Of a stretch of 64,000 nt of DNA, positions 60,210 to 64,000 are shown piece by piece. Every line of letters begins with the position of its first letter. The stretch's first letter is position 1. The stretch comes from SIG607 sp045605385 (GTDB lineage Bacteria > Bacillota > Clostridia > Oscillospirales > Acutalibacteraceae), in NCBI GenBank assembly GCA_045605385.1, contig JAZUPW010000017.1, forward strand, positions 1 to 64,000, written 5' to 3'. The notes under the pieces were generated by a model. It was not told the origin of the DNA and searched no databases. It was given only the letters and a program-made list of their open reading frames with translations. A program made the position numbers and the translations under genes.

Positions 60210-61136
60210 TTATTCTTTAATTTTTCTTATTGCTCTTAGTTTTGCGCTTCGGCTTCTTGAATTAACTTCAAGTTCTTCTTTTGAAGCCTCTACCGCTTTT
60301 CTTGTTACGAGTTCGCCTCTTGGAGTTTTTCCGCATACGCAAACAGGAAAATCTTTAGGGCAGGTACAACCCGTGCAAAACTCTTTAAATTTTTGTTTCA
60401 CCATTCTGTCTTCAAGTGAATGGAAAGTTATTATTGATAACACACCGTCAATATTTAAACGGTCAAACGCTTTATCAAGCACTTCCTCAAGACTTCCAAG
60501 TTCATCGTTTACTGCTATTCTTAATGCTTGAAAAGTTTTTCTTGCAGGGTGTCCGTCGCGTCTTGCCGCGGCAGGAACAGCAGAAGCAATAATATCGGCA
60601 AGTTCTGTTGTGGTTTCAATTGTTTTTTCTTTTCTTAACGCAACAATTCTTTGCGCTATGCGTCTTGCAAATTTATCTTCACCGTAAGTAAATATTATTT
60701 TACTTAACTCACTTTCTTCTGCGTTATTTACCAAATCAAAAGCACTTAAGCCTTCTTTGCTCATTCTCATATCAAGAAAAGCTTCTTTATGAAAAGAAAA
60801 CCCACGTTGCGCTTCATCAAGTTGAAAAGAAGAAACCCCTAAATCAAGTAAAATTCCGTCAACTTTATTTATGCCAAGTTCATCAAGAACTTTATCCATA
60901 TCTTTAAAGTTACTTTTTATAACCTGTGCAGGTAAACCTTCAAGTCTTTCGGTTGCAGTTTTTACGGCATCGGGATCGCGGTCTAAAGCAATCAGTCTAC
61001 CGCCTTTAAGTCGCGATGCTATCGCCTTTGAATGTCCCGCACCGCCTGCAGTACCGTCAACATATATTCCGTTCGGCTTTATATTAAGCGAAGTTATTGT
61101 TTCTTCTAAAAGTACGGAAACGTGTTTGAATTCCAT
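60210..61136 (-). CDS. rsmH: 16S rRNA (cytosine(1402)-N4)-methyltransferase RsmH
   Basis: This 308-residue SAM-dependent methyltransferase has VDGTAGGAGHSKAI near 27 (SAM loop), LDRDPDA near 54, GILLDLGVSSFQLD near 97 and a C-terminal SFHSLEDRMVKQKF. It methylates C1402 in the ribosomal P site. The ATG at 61136 has AAGGAG 6 nt upstream. It is the second gene of the dcw cluster, 24 nt after mraZ. Confidence 0.96.
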   Translation of the reverse strand: MEFKHVSVLLEETITSLNIKPNGIYVDGTAGGAGHSKAIASRLKGGRLIALDRDPDAVKTATERLEGLPAQVIKSNFKDMDKVLDELGINKVDGILLDLGVSSFQLDEAQRGFSFHKEAFLDMRMSKEGLSAFDLVNNAEESELSKIIFTYGEDKFARRIAQRIVALRKEKTIETTTELADIIASAVPAAARRDGHPARKTFQALRIAVNDELGSLEEVLDKAFDRLNIDGVLSIITFHSLEDRMVKQKFKEFCTGCTCPKDFPVCVCGKTPRGELVTRKAVEASKEELEVNSRSRSAKLRAIRKIKE

Positions 61137-61160
61137 CACGACTTCTCCTTAACCAAAGTG

Positions 61161-61586
61161 TTAAAAATTCAACTCTTCCATAATAGACGCAACAGATTCT
61201 GGAGTGTAAAGTTCGTTTTCTTCTTTCCAAAGGTCTGTATTCCATACTTCAAGGTTAGAGTCCATACCAATAATGTGAGCCTCGGTTTCAAGTAATGCAT
61301 ACTCTCTTAAAGTCTGAGGAATAAGTATTCTTCCCTGAGAATCACACTCTACGTTGAAAGCACCGTCATACAAGAATCTTTTTACCATACTTGATTTAGT
61401 GCTTGGTAATGTTCCTATTTTTTCAACAAGTTTATTCCATTCATCATTTGAATATACACAAAGGCAACGTTTACCGTAAATTCCGCGGCATATCATAAAT
61501 TCGTTGCCAAGTTCATCACGAAGTTTTGCAGGAATGAACATCCGGCCTTTTTTATCTATTGTGTGTTGATATCCTCCGTAAAGCAC
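61161..61586 (-). CDS. mraZ: MraZ, dcw cluster transcriptional regulator
   Basis: This 141-residue protein has two SpoVT/AbrB-like swapped-hairpin domains, each with the DxxGR motif (DKKGRMFIPAKLR near 13, DSQGRILIPQTLR near 84). The GTG at 61586 is preferred: GGGGGTG lies 5 nt upstream and the length then matches the family (about 143). The frame also permits a start at 61607. MraZ binds repeats in its own promoter and controls the whole cluster; those repeats are visible just upstream. Confidence 0.94.
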   Translation of the reverse strand: MLYGGYQHTIDKKGRMFIPAKLRDELGNEFMICRGIYGKRCLCVYSNDEWNKLVEKIGTLPSTKSSMVKRFLYDGAFNVECDSQGRILIPQTLREYALLETEAHIIGMDSNLEVWNTDLWKEENELYTPESVASIMEELNF

Positions 61587-61614
61587 CGGACTCACCCCCA
61601 TTTTCACTAAAATT

Positions 61615-61701
61615 TAACCACTTTAAACCATTTTTATGGTATTTAGGTGCACTTTTCACCACTTTTACGGTTATTATACACCATATCATATAAAATTTCA
61701 A
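61615..61701 (-). promoter_or_regulatory. dcw promoter with phased MraZ boxes
   Basis: On the minus strand, TTGAAA (61696-61701) and TATAAT (61673-61678) are 17 bp apart. Downstream lie AAAGTGG-type repeats in exact 10-bp steps: AAAGTGGTGA (61656-61665), AAAGTGCACC (61646-61655), AAAATGGTTT (61625-61634) and AAAGTGGTTA (61615-61624). They match known MraZ-binding repeats and lie downstream of the transcription start, fitting autorepression. Confidence 0.85.
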
Positions 61702-61780
61702 CTGTTTTTTTAAAATATATACAAAAAAATAAAAAAAGCCTCTTTGCCAACTTATAAAAGCTGACAAAAAGGCAAAAAAC

Positions 61781-61812
61781 TGCGGAAGACAAACAGTCAA
61801 CCACAGTTTTTC
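61781..61812 (-). terminator. terminator of the feoB operon
   Basis: On the minus strand, AAAAACTGTGG pairs with CCGCAGTTTTTT around a 15-nt loop, right after the Cys-rich gene's stop. It separates feoB from the dcw promoter. Confidence 0.75.
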
Positions 61813-61817
61813 CGTTT

Positions 61818-61988
61818 TTATTTTATTTCTGAATTCCCGCAGCAACCGCCGTTTGCGTTTTTAGAACTGCAAGAGCAACAGTCAGGACAACCTATACACT
61901 TTTTTCCTTTTTTCTTTGCTTTGTAAATATAAATTGCAGCAAGTCCTATTATTACTACAAGCACGGCAACAATAATAACATTTTCCAT
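61818..61988 (-). CDS. FeoB-associated Cys-rich membrane protein
   Basis: This 56-residue protein has one membrane helix (about 3-22), a basic stretch and a Cys-rich tail (CIGCPDCCSC then GGCC). It starts 15 nt after the feoB stop. The layout is that of the FeoB-associated Cys-rich proteins found in Firmicutes, which probably help iron transfer or FeoB assembly. Start and stop are read directly from the sequence. Confidence 0.9.
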   Translation of the reverse strand: MENVIIVAVLVVIIGLAAIYIYKAKKKGKKCIGCPDCCSCSSKNANGGCCGNSEIK

Positions 61989-62003
61989 AAAAGCAACTCC
62001 ATA

Positions 62004-64000
62004 CTATTTATTTACCGATACAGTTTCGCTTCTTTGTGTTTTAAGAGCGTATTCTGCTTTCAGTTTCTTTTCGGTGTTGTGAATAACAGCAATAATCACA
62101 GCAACCATAACAACCACAGCAACAAGTCCCGCAACAGCGGCGCTGATATTAAGAGAAGCGGCATCGGTAATTAGTGTACCAACAGTATATACAAAATACG
62201 AAACAGTATAACCTACAGCCAATTGAAGTCCTATTCCGCCCCAAAGCCATTTAGCGCTCTTCATTTCTGCATTCATAGCGCCAATAGCGGCAAAACAAGG
62301 CGGTGTGTAAAGGTTAAACATAAGATATGCAAGTGCGGCAACTTTTGTAATTGCCAAAATACCTGCCACCTCTGTTCCTGCGCCTTCCATAAGAGATAGT
62401 TCCTCAGTATCAATAAGGTTTTCAAGGCCTACAAAACAAACGGCAAGAGTACCAACAACGTTTTCTTTTGCAATAAAGCCTGTAACAGCCGCTGCCGCCA
62501 ACTGCCACGAAACAACGCCTACAACAGGCATAAGCAAATAAGCAAACGGCGCTGCAATGGAAGCAAGTATAGAAGAGTCAGCACTTTCGGCAACTGAGAA
62601 GTTCCAGGTAAAACTCTGCATCAACTGTACTGCCATATTACAAAGAAGAATAATTGTTGCGGCTTTTACAATGTAAGCCCAACCACGGCTGCACATAGAC
62701 TTAAACGCACCCCAGAAGGACGGCACCTTATATTCGGGAAGTTCTATAATAAAGAAAGATTTTCTTGCTTTATATCCCGTAATAAGGTTAATAAGCAACG
62801 CACCAAGGAAAATAAGTGCAATTCCCGCAAAATACATTAAAGCGCTAACCCACCAGGCATTCTCAAAGAACACACCTGCAAACAGCGATATAACAGGGAT
62901 TTTAGCGCCGCAAGGCATAAACGGAGCAAGCATTGCTGTAGCTCTGCGTTCGCGTTCGTTACGAATTGTACGGCTTGCCATTATTCCTGGAACAGCGCAT
63001 CCAATGGTTATAACAAACGGAATTACTGATTTTCCCGAAAGTCCAACCTTTTTGAAAATAGGATCAAGAACAACAGCCGCGCGGGACATATATCCGCAAT
63101 CTTCAAGAAGTGCAATAAGGAAATACATCACCATAACAAGCGGTAAGAATCCAACAACAGCCACTACGCCGCCTATAACACCGTCAACAAGAATAGCGGA
63201 AAGCAAAGGATTAGCATTTTCAAGCAACCCGCCAACAAAACTTTGAAACGTTTCTAAAAGCGGTACAAGTCCCGGAATAAAGGTGTCCCCTACTTCAACA
63301 CCTTCGGCAATCCAAGAGCCGAGAGTAGTTTGAGAAATATAAAACACAAGGAACATAACAACTGCAAAAATAGGAATACCAAGCCACTTATTTGTAATAA
63401 CGGCATCAATTTTATCGCCGATGTTTTTATCTTTGGTAAGAACCTTACGGGTTTCAACTTTTTTTACAATACCGTTAACAAACTCAAAACGTTTACGGTC
63501 TGCTGCTTCAACCATTACTTTATCGGTAAGGTCAATATCTTCCTGTGTGTAAGGTGCGGTTATATTTTTGCCAACCTGTTTAACAGCTTCTTCAATAAGA
63601 GTTTTTAAACCTTCTGCCAATGTAGAAACGGTTTTTACAACAGGACAGCCAAGTTGCCGTGATAGTGCATCAGCATCAATTTTGTTGCCTTTTTTCTTAC
63701 CAATATCACTTTTGTTAAGTGCAACGACAACAGGAATTCCAAGTTCTAAAAGTTGTGTGGTAAAGAAAAGACTACGGCTTAAATTATCGGCATCTACAAT
63801 GTTAATGATAACATCGGGGTTTTCATTCTTAACGTAAGAACTTGTAATACTTTCTTCGCTTGTAAATGGTGACATAGAATAAGCGCCGGGTAAGTCAACG
63901 GCAGTAATTTGTTCACCGCCTGTAAAGGCTTTTTTTATCGGGTGCTCTTTTTTATCTACGGTAACACCCGCCCAGTTACCAACTTTTTCATTTTGCCCCG
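62004..64000 (-). CDS. feoB: FeoB ferrous iron transporter (5' end outside window)
   Basis: 665 codons of this protein are visible. The frame stays open to the window edge, so the N-terminal P-loop is outside. The GTPase domain shows G2 (GNWAGVTVD), G3 (DLPGAYS) and G4 (NKSD). A helical spacer and two Gate-type membrane domains with about ten helices follow. Canonical Gly/Cys-containing pore segments are seen (GCAVPGIMASRTI and YTPCFAAIG-like YTPPCFAAIG). FeoB imports ferrous iron. The internal ATG at 63875 is not the true start. A Cys-rich partner gene follows. Confidence 0.95.
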   Translation of the reverse strand, partial: GQNEKVGNWAGVTVDKKEHPIKKAFTGGEQITAVDLPGAYSMSPFTSEESITSSYVKNENPDVIINIVDADNLSRSLFFTTQLLELGIPVVVALNKSDIGKKKGNKIDADALSRQLGCPVVKTVSTLAEGLKTLIEEAVKQVGKNITAPYTQEDIDLTDKVMVEAADRKRFEFVNGIVKKVETRKVLTKDKNIGDKIDAVITNKWLGIPIFAVVMFLVFYISQTTLGSWIAEGVEVGDTFIPGLVPLLETFQSFVGGLLENANPLLSAILVDGVIGGVVAVVGFLPLVMVMYFLIALLEDCGYMSRAAVVLDPIFKKVGLSGKSVIPFVITIGCAVPGIMASRTIRNERERRATAMLAPFMPCGAKIPVISLFAGVFFENAWWVSALMYFAGIALIFLGALLINLITGYKARKSFFIIELPEYKVPSFWGAFKSMCSRGWAYIVKAATIILLCNMAVQLMQSFTWNFSVAESADSSILASIAAPFAYLLMPVVGVVSWQLAAAAVTGFIAKENVVGTLAVCFVGLENLIDTEELSLMEGAGTEVAGILAITKVAALAYLMFNLYTPPCFAAIGAMNAEMKSAKWLWGGIGLQLAVGYTVSYFVYTVGTLITDAASLNISAAVAGLVAVVVMVAVIIAVIHNTEKKLKAEYALKTQRSETVSVNK

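Noticed and set aside
61552..61845. 97-codon minus-strand frame overlapping mraZ and its promoter
   Set aside because: It runs through the MraZ boxes, promoter and start of mraZ in another frame and has no family signal.

Overview
The window looks like a chromosomal segment of a low-GC, anaerobic, spore-forming Clostridia member, probably a gut Ruminococcaceae/Oscillospirales type. The reasons are AT-rich DNA with strong Shine-Dalgarno sites, spoVA sporulation genes, a ctsR-mcsA-mcsB-clpC operon, a meso-DAP-type MurE, a cohesin plus dockerin protein and many glycoside hydrolases. I see no rRNA, CRISPR array, phage or plasmid backbone, and no transposase or integrase gene. There is one tRNA, tRNA-Leu(CAA).

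Layout. (1) 1-5.1 kb: a potassium operon on the minus strand, ktrB-ktrA-small membrane protein-kdpD-like-kdpE. The kinase lacks the classical N-terminal KdpD domain. (2) 5.2-7.1 kb: an alpha/beta hydrolase, the last codons of a lost aquaporin gene, a MITE-like element and a truncated spoVAD. (3) 7.2-25 kb: an accessory region of carbohydrate genes and regulators. It holds an MGH1-like glycosidase, an esterase, a GH38 mannosidase with a divergent AraC regulator, a DMT exporter, an AraC/MFS/GH39 locus and a threonine-to-glycine operon (tdh-kbl-glycine transporter-lysR). Gene remnants, a duplicated 96-bp block and a non-autonomous IS200/IS605-like element are scattered in it. (4) 25.1-33.7 kb: seven small units lie head to tail. 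Each is separated from the next by a displaced copy of the last 120 bp of spoVAC, cut at the same codon, and the only intact spoVAC ends the array. This is the most unusual part of the window. (5) 33.7-43.2 kb: an SGNH hydrolase, a cohesin/dockerin protein, an M20 peptidase with two membrane partners, tRNA-Leu, a lipoprotein, an ECF sigma/anti-sigma pair split by a MITE, and a second M20 peptidase. (6) 43.2-48.6 kb: ctsR-mcsA-mcsB-clpC with an AAC(3)-like acetyltransferase added at the end, under CtsR boxes. (7) 48.7-61.7 kb: a cysteine-rich peptide, a hairpin array, then the dcw cell-wall and division cluster (mraZ-rsmH-ftsL-pbp-murE-mraY-ftsW-murG-murA-ftsQ-ftsZ) behind phased MraZ boxes. 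murF, murD, murC and ftsA are missing from it. (8) 61.8-64 kb: feoB (5' end outside the window) with its Cys-rich partner.

Main interpretation. The 26 kb between spoVAD and spoVAC looks like a gene-acquisition site. Units of about 0.6-2.5 kb appear to have entered one after another at a fixed point in spoVAC (codon 109 of 147). Each would bring its own in-frame spoVAC 3' end and push the previous end outward. Five units also carry a closely related TTTACA/TTGACT-17-TATAAT promoter just inside their left end. The arrangement resembles an integron, with a sporulation gene as the docking site. No recombinase is encoded here, so the mechanism is inference.
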